A model generated the notes under the pieces. The model ran no database searches. It had not been told where the DNA came from and worked only from the letters and a program-made list of their open reading frames with translations. Of a stretch of DNA of 64,000 bases, positions 43,926 through 55,171 are shown piece after piece (the stretch's first letter is position 1; each line of letters opens with the position of its first letter). This DNA is from Channallabes apus (taxonomy: Eukaryota > Chordata > Actinopteri > Siluriformes > Clariidae). The stretch spans positions 27,731,167 through 27,795,166 of the forward strand of contig CM060125.1 of NCBI GenBank assembly GCA_030522415.1, read 5' to 3'. The position numbers and the translations under genes were made by a program.

Positions 43926-44790
43926 AACAATTACAACTAATCCATGCTTATCACTTAAACTACACTCTCCTTCTGCTCCTGCTCACTCGGTCCCTCCTCG
44001 GCTTCCCTGTCATCTGCTCCTCTTCCTCCTCCTTTGCCTGGCAGTGGCTGTAGTTATCCAGCTCTATCCTTCAGGTTCCAACTGTTGCTGCAAAATTTTG
44101 GGAAGTGTAGATAAAGCTACTGCAGCCCCTCTAGCAAATGTGTCTGCTAATTTTTGCATATTGCAGATTTTAGCATTATTGTTATTTTTGGCTCCGTCTT
44201 TTTCGCACCCCTGTTATTTTGACGCCCTCATCATCTACAGATGTTTGGCTCTGAGCCAGTGGATCTGACACAAGAAATAGAGAGAATGAGGGGGTAGGAA
44301 TGGATTGGGCAAGAGTATTAGAATAAAAACATTAACCAATCGGCCACATTTTTTAAATGATTATTATTATTATTGAATGTATAGGTCTACAGTAAGTTAA
44401 ATTGTCATTCCCAAGTTGTGTCCAATGTGTGTAGTGTAACTGGGGGGAAAAACCTGTATGCTGTTTTGTGCTAATTTTATTTTTGGTTTGAAAACAAAAT
44501 GTGTAATATATTTATATTATCACACACGCATTGATGCATGAATAAATGAAAGACAATTCAAAAGGTTATATCATGTTGCTAGATAATTTAATTCTACTTG
44601 GCCATCTCAGGGATTTACTCACATGTTTCCCAAGTTGCAGCCTAGAGTATTCTTAATTCCGGCACTGAAGATAAATGTTTTGTCAGTTGATCTTTCTTTT
44701 CAAAGCTCTAATATTCTTCTGAATGCCCAAATATTCCTACAGGATAGATGTGTCCATATAATATACTTATATAGTGAACATATGAAAAAA
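43926..44790. other. Unassigned DNA
   Basis: A 121-codon open frame (43903-44268) has hydrophobic runs but no start context, splice sites or family likeness. I do not call a gene. Confidence 0.4.
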
Positions 44791-44791
44791 T

Positions 44792-45285
44792 ACACCCACT
44801 CACAAACGTGAGTACACTCCTATAATTTCAGCAAACATTTTAGTATATATTGTCAAAGGAAAATACTATAGAAATGAAACTTGGGTATATTTTAGAGTTA
44901 ATTTGCAGCTTGTGTAACAGTATAAATTTATTGTCCTCTAAAAATAACTCAACATACAGTACAGCCATTATTGTCAAAAGTGAGTACACCCTAAGTGATA
45001 ACAGCTGTACATCTTTAATCATGCAAAGTCACACGTCCTATTCATCATGTTCATGTGTTTGTCAGTGGCCAAGGGTATCTCCAGACCTGAATCCTGTTGA
45101 GCACCTATGGGGCATCCTCAATAGCATGTGCAGCTCTGGTGAATTCTAGGCCCAGGAGGAATAAGGTTATGCTAGATAACAACAGTGCTCACACGAAATA
45201 TTGATACTTTGGACACAGTTTTCACTTAGGGTGTGCTCATTTTCATTTCATTGCCAGTTATTTGGACAATAAAGTCTGCATTTTG
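44792..45285 (+). mobile_element. Tc1/mariner-type deletion derivative
   Basis: Starts with 'cactcacaaacgtgagtaca', a terminal type known from vertebrate Tc1/mariner elements. Inverted copies of 'agtgagtacaccctaagtg' at 44983-45001 and about 45222-45245 bracket a transposase C-terminal scrap 'WPRVSPDLNPVEHLWGILN' (45068-45126). Its PVEHLW Glu is the last residue of the DDE triad. Everything upstream in the transposase is missing. Confidence 0.75.
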
Positions 45286-45299
45286 AGTTATTGTTAGTT

Positions 45300-45415
45300 T
45301 GTGTGTGTGTGTGCGCCTTGAGATGGATTGCCATCCCGTCCAGGGTCTACCCCGCCTAGTGCCCCGAGTCCCCTGGGATCCAGTACAGGATAAGCACTGT
45401 AGAGAATGAGTGAGT
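45300..45415 (+). repeat. V-SINE 3' fragment
   Basis: 'gatggattgccatcccgtcc', 'ctaccccgcctagtgcc' and 'tacaggataagc' with an agtgagtaa tail. The head and mid body are missing. Confidence 0.8.
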
Positions 45416-45425
45416 AAGTGTACAG

Positions 45426-46335
45426 TTGATCTTACAGCATAGAAAACAGCAAAAATATCCTGCATTTTCATGGGAAAATATTTGCATGGAGAGAGTGTGA
45501 GTTGTTTTGAATGACTTGCTTTATTTCCTTTGGTTATTAGAGACAGCTGTTTAAACGTTCTACTTCATAGAGAGGCGTTTGGCTCATTTTTCAGAAGCGA
45601 TAAAACGCAGTGGGTCAACATCTGAAGAAAACCTGCATTTGCCTTACAGACCCATGTGTGTGGCCATCTGTGCTGATGTCTGACAGTGGGTGTACGCAGA
45701 AGCTTAGCATATGGAAGAAGCAAAGACTGAAAAGTAACTATTGGTTAAAACACAATAGATTTTCTGGCGTCTGCAAAGCTGCTGGTCTGTAATGGAGTTC
45801 ACAAATATTTCAAATGATTTTATTGTTCTTCAGTGATATAAGCCAACACTGATTCTCATTCTCTAAAATTGGGGACCAAAATGAACAATGCATAGATGTT
45901 AGTAGGTAAGTGGTTAAAATTTGTAGGAGCTATGCACAAGACTAGTTTCTAAAATCCAGTTTCTTTAATCCCATGCCAGCCTATTCCCATAGAAAATTAC
46001 TCGAAAAACACTTGAGCTCTGTACTATTCTTATATTGTATTTACCTATAACCACTTGTGAATGCCTGTGGTCTATTTGTAAACACCTGCAATATTTTGTA
46101 GCCCAGTTCGTTCAAACATTTACATTTCAGAAACTGCTATTTCTCTGGCTATTACAAAGACTAAAAACTAAACTAAAACGAAATCCTATCAGAATTACCA
46201 CAAAATGAGCAGATTAATATAATCATGTGCTAAAGTCCTTTCAGAACTGCTTTTATAATAGAAATAGTCAAGGGCTTTAGTCATTTAAGAACTAAGAATA
46301 TTGTAAGTTAAAATCTGTATAAACAATTATTATAG
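45426..46335. other. Unassigned DNA
   Basis: No gene or repeat recognised. Confidence 0.4.
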
Positions 46336-46339
46336 GTCT

Positions 46340-46368
46340 ATAATAATAATAATAATAATAATAATAAT
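46340..46368 (+). repeat. (AAT)n microsatellite
   Basis: About nine taa units in a row. Confidence 0.95.
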
Positions 46369-46434
46369 TTCACATTATGTCTATTTAAGGCATTGTTGAA
46401 TAATTTGACATTTAGATAATTTTCTATTTAAATC

Positions 46435-47183
46435 TGTGAGGGTTGCCCACTAGAGGGCAATGTTTTGTTTGTAGTTTTTGTTGGTAGACTCAGTTTCCCA
46501 GAAGACACCTCGGCCAGGTGCTTACCTGAAGGACGTAGCTCGTTAGTGACATTATAAATAGCTCGTTTTTTCTGGGAAACTGGTTTGAGCATTGTTTAAT
46601 TTCAGTTCTGTTAAGTGTGTCTTGTCTAGTGTGGTTATGTGTGTTTTAGTTTGTTGAATTATAGTTGGCCTTTTGGTTTCTGGAGCTATAAGTTAAGTTT
46701 ATATTTGTCTTAATTTAGTTTGTCTCTGTGTCTCCTAGCAGGATTAGCTGCTAGGAGAATTAGCCTTTTGTGTTTACCCTCATGTGTGAGTAACCTTTAT
46801 AGTTCTTAGTCTGTTTATTTATTAAATAGTAGTCTAGTTCTTTATTGTCTAGTCTGCTGTGTACCTAGTCTGGTCTTTGGCTAATAGCCCGTTTAGCAAT
46901 TAGTCTGTTTAGCTACTAGCTAGCTTAGCAGCTAATGTGCATAACAGCTAGTAGGCCTAGCCAAGTCTGTCTTGTGTTTATCTATAGCCTGTATTGTATA
47001 GTTTTGTGGAATCCCTTGTATGTGTATTGGTTTTTGTTTATAGTATGCTCCAAGGTAAAGCCAACTTCCTTTGTTCATGTTTGGGTTATTGTTATTAAAA
47101 AAAGACTGTTACACATCAACCCCCTCTGTGTCTATGCCTTGCCACACCTCAGCCCACAGTCCAACATCTAACACAACATGACA
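46435..47183 (+). mobile_element. Possible solo LTR (different family)
   Basis: The segment begins TGTGAGGG and ends CATGACA. It has a TATA box (cattataaatag, about 46550) and an ATTAAA signal near 47094. The flanking 5-mers aaatc and atatc agree at 4 of 5. Repeated 'tagtctg' and 'ttagc' words give it low complexity. No second copy in the window confirms it. Confidence 0.4.
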
Positions 47184-49345
47184 ATATCTTACCTGATATC
47201 AGTACTACAAGTACTAAAAACTACTAATATCACTACTTTTTATACATAAAATAAAATTTTAAACCGTTTAGAAATAAATTCTCACTATGAAAAGAACTAA
47301 ATCCTTGTCCATTTGACAAGGTCATACATTTTTACATTTTATTTGAATTACATCTTAAACAATATTTATTTACTACCTCCCCATTTTTAAAACAATAATG
47401 CATTATTCTATAAACATATATTAATAAGGTAACTTCTAGAGAACGGCATGCAATAAAGTACCAACCACCAATCAACCCACATTTAGTTTTAACTAATGTT
47501 CTAATTGTTGAAACAAAGGTACATGTTTCAGACATTTAAGTCAGTTTATTATTTGAAACATACACTATTCTTTTCTTTTTTTAAATTGTAGGATTACTCT
47601 CCAAAACTGAAATACATTATTACGTTTTGTATTACCTGAGGGCACACTTTTAAATGAATAATGAATTGAGTTCCTATAACATCAACACTGGTTTGTAATG
47701 ATTGTGGATAAGACTTGAGTGGGGGTCCCACTTTTCAACTTGGCTTCATCAATGCAGGCAAGCCATATAAGAATTGTGAAGCTTAGAATTTCTGACCCTT
47801 TCTCTAATGTGTCATGTTTTCTTAGTCGTTCAGCATTCACAAGACGAGTGTTATAGTGTAGCCTGACTCGAAATCCTTCTCTGACCGCTGCGTTTGAATA
47901 CCTTCATTCAGATGACCTCCGCATAGAAGATGGATGGACTCATTTGTAACCTCAATCTTTACACAATTATGTTCCACTTATGCCTGGTAATTGTCCTCAT
48001 CTGATGGTTGAGGATCAAGTGAACTACAAAAGCTGGAGTTGTTTCAGGGTCACGTACACCCACACCGTGAGAAGAATGGCGCTCTAGTTCTTCTGTGGTC
48101 AGCACAATATGCTTCATCACTGCTGTAAAAGGCCAGCCTTTGTGTTTCTCAACTAAAAATGATAGAGACACACAATTACATGTTATGTCCCATAATCATG
48201 TTTCTCAAGCGTTACATTGATTTTTTAAAATTTATTTACTTCATTTAAGTATATGTCACAGCGTAGATGATTCTAGAGTTCTTCAAATTGTATAGAAGAC
48301 TGGAGGGCGATGGAGAGCAAGGATCTGGTCTTTTTGTAATATCCAACATTTTGGGTTTTATTGGATAAAATAAGTAGAGAATAAAAAGTGGCTTTAAAAT
48401 GTCTGCAAAATAAGTTATTTAATTGTTATTTAGTTCGCTTCCCATGCCTTTTATTCAACTTTTTTTTTGTTTTCTTACAAAGCGCTGATATTGGACACTC
48501 ATTTAATTAAAAAATATTACATGACTCTTTCTTCAATTCTTAATTTTCTCAGGTAACTGGACTGAATTGAGGGTTACAAAAAAAAAGTTAACAATCCAGT
48601 AAGAGATTGGTGAACATCAGAGCAAATGATGAGAATGTGCTTTCATAGTCCAGTTACATTTGTTTCTTCCTCCTCCTTTCCCAGAAAAGCCAAAGTCTAC
48701 AACAGAATCTCTTAGAAAGGCAAATATCCACAACGCAAATATCGTTTTCATATTCCACAAAATATTGTTGCCTGGAGGTTAGTGATTAGACTTGCATGAG
48801 GTAGCTGTTCATTATGAGAGTGTTGGGTAGTTGTTGTGTTTACCCAGTGTCCTAGACTCCTAAGGCACCCTGTTACGCTACCAATTATTACTGCTATATT
48901 ATCAACACTGCCTTCTTATTACTTCTTACCTCTGAATATTGCATTCCATAAAGTCTGTGCTGGAGCCAGTGGAAAGGCTTTTCATCAGAAACTGCTGCTA
49001 TGGATTGGGTACAGATGCATATGGTCGTTAAAGTAATGGTTTGTGAAAAAATAAAATGCATACAGTTTTACAGAACCTCAGATTTAGTTGACGTGTGATG
49101 TGCAGATTTTCTTGATAAAAACAGCTGTAGCTCAGAAGTTCATGCTGATGAGTTTATTGGAATGAATTACTTTAAGACTTTATTTTTATGTATTTACTCG
49201 TATACAGGAACAGTTTTATAATCCCATTGTACATGCCGCCCTCATGTTGTCTCAGGTTACCACTGGCTTGATCTTTTAAGGAGCTAAATTCACATCCAGT
49301 TCTGTAAAGCACAGATTTATGGTGTTTAATTATTTATTTATTCAT
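47184..49345. other. Unassigned AT-rich DNA
   Basis: Nothing was recognised apart from short open frames without domains. In human the neighbour on this side of GFRA1 is ATRNL1, but I could not find an exon of it here. Confidence 0.4.
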
Positions 49346-49348
49346 GTA

Positions 49349-49484
49349 GGCGGCACGGTGGCTTAGTGCTTAGCACTGTCACTTTACACCTCCAGGTTCT
49401 GGGTTCGATTCCCACTTAAGGATCTGTATGCATGAAGTGGGAGTCAAAGGCATGACTCTGTATACAGGATAAAGTGGTTTAGAC
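49349..49484 (+). repeat. V-SINE with internal deletion
   Basis: tRNA-derived head intact ('cggcacggtggcttagtgc', 'gggttcgattccc'); most of the body is lost and the end 'atacaggataaag' is kept. Confidence 0.85.
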
Positions 49485-49637
49485 AGGTTTTTTTTAAAGC
49501 ATTAATTTACACAACAAATATACACAAGCAAATAAATATAAACTGAATAGGTGGAGGATCGATAGAACAGGAGAGCTAAACATTTTTACAGGACACAAAA
49601 ATGATTATAAAATCATTAATATAGTTAAATCTGGGGG

Positions 49638-50678
49638 GTGTTCTTCGTACGTCGCTTGAAACATCCGGGATGAATTGACACATCTAAGATGAGATCTTCG
49701 TGCTATTTAAGACCTGACTAAGTCGGTTCTTTGAGCACACCTGTTGTTGATGATTAGTATGGCCGGATTGAGTTGTCTAGGATTATTGTGCGTTCGTGTG
49801 TTGGTTTAAAAGGCGATATGCATCGACAGTAGAAACACTGATCACAAGCCCTTTGATTGGTTGACGAAATGACAAAAGAACAAGCTCAATTTTTTTGTAA
49901 CACCTGTTATGCGCTGAAATGCCACCCCCCCCCCCCCACGTGTTATGCGCTGAAAATGCTTCCCTGCCATGGATCCCCCCCCCCCCCCCCCGCCCCACCA
50001 CACACACATAATCACTATCAAATATTATATTAGAACATAATATGCACATATGTTTTACAAATTACATAAGGCAATAAAATAAAATAAGAAAGATGAAAAT
50101 AAATATGTTGTATATGGAAAAATAGAAATATGAATATTTTTTTCAAAAACATGTATACTTTTATATTGTTTATTTTATAATAAAATTAGTTTTGTCCAAC
50201 TTTTCATTATATATTTTTTTAATCATATATTCATGACAAACACCTGAAAAATAAATGTGTTATAAAATAAACATTATACAAGAATTTGAATTAATGGTCT
50301 TGAGGGCTGTCTCGTGCCTAGAGTTTATTATAATAATAAAAAAACCTATGAATTTATGTTCTAATATAATATTTGATAGCAATGTATGTATGCAAGATAC
50401 TTTTCTTTCCCCGCGTGAGTCAGTCCACGTCAGTCGTGCACTTTAACCAATCAGATGTGACCTCACCATTTCAACCAATCATAACCCGGCAGGAGCGCAG
50501 CCTTAATCCTGTTTACATGAAATAAAGCTGCTACCGAGCAGCTTCAAGCTGACGGACATGTTGCTATGACAACAAGTGCGAGAAGCGCATCGAAGAACGA
50601 AACAATCCAAGATCAGGACAAATCCACAACAATCAAATCCAGCTAACTGAGTTAGCGACGTACGAAGAGCGGACCCCT
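49638..50678. mobile_element. Harbinger-like non-autonomous DNA element with inverted interior
   Basis: Left end ggggtgttcttcgtacgtcg and right end (reversed) ggggtccgctcttcgtacgt are inverted matches. TGG stands on both sides, fitting the 3-bp duplication of PIF/Harbinger, though TWA is more usual. The interior carries an inverted repeat (50015-50045 with 50345-50390, 'ctaatataatatttgatag'). No transposase. The class is tentative. Confidence 0.5.
49905..49992 (+). repeat. Duplicated unit with long C homopolymers
   Basis: 'tgttatgcgctgaaa' occurs twice, each followed by a C run: 13 C at 49925-49937 and 17 C at 49975-49991. Confidence 0.9.
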
Positions 50679-51228
50679 GGTGTATAAATCAGTCAATCAG
50701 GTGTATTTACTTTATCAACTTATAGGTAATACCTAAATAGCAAATCAGTTAAACAAGCTGTGTGCTCACAATTGTTCATTTCATGTATTTAATTGCGTAT
50801 GTCTGTGTGCTTTTGAATAAACGAATTTGTCAGTCAAAGTTACTATTGTAGTTAAAATATTAATAATTATTTGATAATTATGTTGTCTTCAGAATAAAAG
50901 CTGTGTTACTCAGAAAGATGGACGTTTGAAGATGTCAAAAGATTTTGGTGTGTAATGGTGCAGGCGTTTATTTAAGGAGGAATAAAGGACAGCACGCCAG
51001 TTGCAGTTATTAGTTTTAAATGTATACTATGTTTAAAGGTGACAATGAAGTCACCTTTAAGTGAGGTTTTCTATTTAGTTTAGTATTTAAAAACTAAAAG
51101 AAAGAAGATCTTTTTGAAATTATGATATTCTTGTTTATAGTTTTTAAAAGGACACGTAATCACTGAAAACAGGTAGAAAAATCCCCATAGGAGAAAGTGT
51201 TCTCTTCTTGCCACATCTAAGACTATAT
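50679..51228. other. Unassigned DNA
   Basis: Includes a small hairpin at about 51035-51065 ('aaaggtgacaatgaagtcac' then 'ctttaag'). No gene recognised. Confidence 0.4.
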
Positions 51229-51240
51229 AACTTCATGTGT

Positions 51241-51568
51241 GGCGGCACGGTGGTGTAGTAGTTAGCACTGTCGCCTTGCACCTCCAGGGTCCGGGTTCGA
51301 TTCCCGTCTCTGTGTGCATGGAGTTTGCATGTTCTCCCCGTGCTTGGTGGGTTTCCTCCAGGTACTCCGGTTTCCTCCCACAGTCCAGACATGCAGATTA
51401 GGCTAATTGGCGTTCCCAAATTGACCATAGTGTGTGTGTGCTCTGCGATGGACTGCCATGCTGTCCAGGGTGTACCCTGCCTTGTGCCCTGAGTCTCCTG
51501 GGATAGGCTCCAGGTCCCCGCGACCCTAAATACAGGATAAAGCGGTATAGAAGATGAATGAATGAATG
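51241..51568 (+). repeat. Complete V-SINE (reference copy for the window)
   Basis: tRNA-derived head with A box ('tggtgtagtagttagcactg') and B box ('gggttcgattccc'), conserved body, then 'gataaagcggtatagaagat' and a (GAAT)n tail. Flanking duplication aacttcatgtgt / aacttcgtgtgt (51229-51240, 51569-51580; 11 of 12). About 330 bp. Similar to Mermaid/V-SINE families known from catfish and cyprinids. Confidence 0.93.
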
Positions 51569-51580
51569 AACTTCGTGTGT

Positions 51581-53700
51581 GTGTGACTATTTATTGTCTA
51601 TAAATACTTGAAACTAAATTTTATATACAGTATATGTGTATGAAATATAATTTGTCTTATTTATTTCCCATTTAATTTATTTTAATTCACGGTTTCTTTG
51701 TTTTTATAATTTTAGCATTAAACTAATTTGACCATAACAATTAAATTAAAGGTCTTCCACCTTTTTCCACATCTGATGAGTACATAAGCCAAACAAAGAA
51801 CAAAAGAAAAAAAAACTGTATATGGTTGAATAAATCACGATCAGTTTAATCAGTTTTTCATATAATATTTATTTGTACATTTTCACAAGCTAGGAAGAAA
51901 TATGTCAGATAGCTGAGCAAACTGTTTTATTTATAAACAAGAACAAGTTGTTCATGTTGTCAACCAGAGGGTGAGGGTGTGTAAGATACTTTATAAGATT
52001 TTTTTTATTTTTTTTTGCTTTATCCTGTTCTGACCCCAAATTTGCACAAAGCAGAAACAATTCTTGCAGCATACACTGAGTGTGCAGAACGTTGGCAAAG
52101 TGTGCTTATTTCCTGAAAATTATAAGCTGAATAATACTATAATCTTTATTCCCCCCGATTCATCCACATTGATGAGTTTAGATGAATGTAAACAAAAATG
52201 TCTCAGTACAAAGAATGTGAACAAAAGGCTGTTCAGGAGAAAAAAAACTAAATAAGGTTGATAAATGACCTTGTGAGACCACACTTCAAAGAACATGAAT
52301 GAAGAATGCTCCTGCAACCGTTTGAGAGGCACTGTGTTCTTGCCTCTGGCAGAAGAAACTAGCTACCATTAACTCCAGAATTATTAGCACTTGTCATGTG
52401 ACTATCAAAAATAATTTGTCAAACAGTGGAATTGTACTTGCCTTTTCTTTGGCATTAAAATCATGAAGGAATTGAAATACAATAGAACCAATTCATTTCT
52501 TAATAATAATAATAATAATAATAATAAGTTCTTTTTCTGTTCAAAAACAAAAGATGTCCTGTATGTTTCTGTAACAGATCTCAATGCAGTTATGTGAAAT
52601 ATCAGTTGAAGGCAGCTCATGAAAAAGGGTATTGTATCCAGAGACGTTAATAAATTTGTTTTAATTTGATTAACCCTCCTTGATGTGATTAGTTACGTGA
52701 CTACACGGATTACTCACAGAACAGCAGGACGATCAAAAACAGAACAGTAACAAACATACTGAAAGAAAAATATGCATCAAAGCTCTCATGCAAATTCAAA
52801 ATTGATAATGTGGAATAGCAATGTACATTAAAGAGGAAAATATACCTTCAAATGGTCATTTATAACCAAAAACTAATCAATAAAATAATTAGGTCACATA
52901 ATGCACTACTTACACTTCATTACTTGTAACTACAAACAAAACTGTTGTTTTAAAATATATATATATATAAAATAAACTGTAGCATTCCTATATGGTCAAG
53001 CGGGCTGTAATATTCCTCATTGCCTCACTGCAGCATCCCTCACTGCGTCTTTCGTTTGTGATTTTCACTGAGGGTACCAATAATTCTGGATTCGTCTGTA
53101 GTGTTTCAATGGATAGGATCCATCTGAAAAAAAAAATAATAATAAAATAAAAAATGCCGGAGCTTCAGCTATCTTTTGCCTTTTAATACTTCTTGGTATT
53201 TGCATTCTTCAGTAATAAAACGGATTAAAAATATATATATAAATTGAGACACGCCAGTGGATTGAGGCAGCAGGATAAAGCTACTAATGCTGGGACGTTT
53301 TGAACTTCTTGACAGTGTGGTCTGGAATGATCCACCGTCGCAAAGATTTGAAAAGGTGTTGAAAGAGAAATAGTTTGTGCAGGTTAGCCGTGATGAATAT
53401 AATCAAATGGTCAAAAAAAAAAAAAACAACCCACAATGGAATATTCAGAGGTATTTTGTTTTGTACACTCAGTGTAGCCCTTACAGAAGGGCTGGAATCC
53501 TCATCTGTACCTGCTAACGCCATCTCGAAACGCAACATTTCTAACCTACTGTATATGGGCAAGTTTTGTGATTAAGAAAACACACAATGCAAAAGATACA
53601 AAAATAAGAGTTTTCCCCCTTCTTTGCTTTTCCCTTTCTTTTTTAACAATTAAACAATAGTTTGGTATTCAATCAAGTCTGTCATACACTTTGGGGCAGC
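51581..53700. other. Unassigned DNA downstream of gfra1
   Basis: AT-rich with a (TAA)n run at 52501-52527. It may include distal 3' UTR of gfra1 if a later poly(A) site is used. No other gene recognised. Confidence 0.4.
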
Positions 53701-53716
53701 AGTCATTATAGATGGA

Positions 53717-55030
53717 GTTTATTCCTTTACATGGTGTATATATGTTTATCTAAACATTTCATTATGACTTTATGCAGTAGGTTAAGTTGCATTATCAAAA
53801 AAAAAAAATCTGCCTTTTTAAGTAAATAAGTCTCTTAATAAATAAAGAGAGCAACACATTTCTTGTGTTATTTTCATGAAAGAAAAAGAAAAAGCCAAAC
53901 ATCATGTCATAAATGCTTCAAATGTGCAATGGCTGTTCAATCTGCACATGCTTTGTGAGCGCGGCTCGCTTCTCTGGTTCATTTCAAAGGAAACTTTTAA
54001 GTTTGATCTTTAAAGCCTTTGTGTCGATTAAGATCAATATCTTATCTTGAGCATACGGCTATAACACAGCCTCCTTCTGTAATGCTCATAATTACAGCAC
54101 ACACAAAAAAAGAAAGAACACTATAATACACATACAGTATTTCATTTGGACACAAGGGGTCCAAGCACAGTCTGCACTGTAAAGGCATTATGTATATGTA
54201 CTTTGAGGACAGATGAGTTTGACTGGCGATGGCTACAGTTACAGTGAAGGTTCCTAAAAGAGAATATACTGTAAGAGATTGAAGAAATCATATACATCAC
54301 TGTTAATAGAATCGGAGGCACTCTACTAGATGCAGGTTACTGGTACTGCCAAACTGACCCAGGCACTGTAACATAGTCAGTCAGATTCTTGGTGGTCAAA
54401 TGCTCCTCAAACATTCTTCCTGTTCCAAAGTTGGATCTTATTTTAAGAGAATACTCATGCACAACAGAAATCCCACCAAATACATCTTCCTTGGACGTTG
54501 CGTCCACCTCCAAAAGTTACTTCGATTCGCTAATAGTATGTGTGTTTATGGTATGAGTGAGAAGAAGGCTTAGAACTGACAAAACCCATCAGTTACAGTT
54601 GCTTCTGTTTTGTGTGCCAATTGGAAAGTCACTGCATGTTATACCGCACACAACATTCGCAAGAATACAGATGAGATTCGTGAAACACTTAAGAAAGCTG
54701 CCGGCACTCATTTGGACCACCATTTAATTCATCGATCTCTCACCCTTGAGACCGGCTTGTGGTCCGTCTCGAAAGTTGCAGGAGTAAATCTTGCACATTC
54801 TCTTTCGCTGTTAATCTCCAGGTACAGAAAAAAAAAAAAAAAAGGAACAACTCAAGTTAAACCGAAATCACTTTCGCATAAACCGAAGCTCATAAAACTC
54901 AGAGCCATAGGAATAGAGAGAGGAGATAGTGAGAGAGGGTGAGTACAACAGGTAGACCTGGAACATATACCAGAGATTCTTTTTTTTTTATACAAATCAG
55001 AAGTGTCCATGTGTTGAACCGGCCAGGTGG
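53717..55030 (-). other. gfra1: gfra1 3' untranslated region (candidate)
   Basis: This follows the gfra1 stop codon on the minus strand. It holds no transposon that I recognise, in contrast to most of the window. The first clear AATAAA in the minus sense is at about 53717-53722 (tttatt in plus sense), which would give a 3' UTR of about 1.3 kb. The true poly(A) site is unknown. Confidence 0.45.
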
Positions 55031-55171
55031 CTACAACTGCAGTATCAGGTTGCGTGGCAAGAGTGCCAGGGAGCAGTGAAAAGAGCTGAGCAACAGGAGC
55101 AGCAGCGTGCTAAAGCCTGACCGAGATGCAGAGTTCCCAGAGAAGGAGTTAGAGGAGCTGGGATTGTCGAT
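55031..55171 (-). CDS. gfra1: gfra1 terminal coding exon (GPI signal)
   Basis: 46 codons plus TAG (complement of cta at 55031-55033). The acceptor is ...ttggatccacag before 55171, phase 0. It encodes IDNPSSSNS..., small residues near 'GNSASRSG' (candidate omega site), then 'FSTLLLLLLSSFHCSLALLP' and a short tail: the layout of a GPI-attachment signal. The hydrophobic run is followed by a polar-containing tail 'RNLILQL', slightly longer than typical. Confidence 0.85.
   Translation of the reverse strand: MDNPSSSNSFSGNSASRSGFSTLLLLLLSSFHCSLALLPRNLILQL

Noticed and set aside
43903..44268. 121-codon open frame with hydrophobic runs
   Set aside because: No conserved motif, no splice context and no upstream promoter; composition fits chance in non-coding DNA and part overlaps a dispersed repeat head.
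48836..49036. 66-codon plus frame as a gene fragment
   Set aside because: No domain, no homologous motif recognised, and no splice sites in phase.
49783..50049. Gly-rich 88-codon frame on the minus strand
   Set aside because: It is the translation of the two C homopolymers inside a DNA element.
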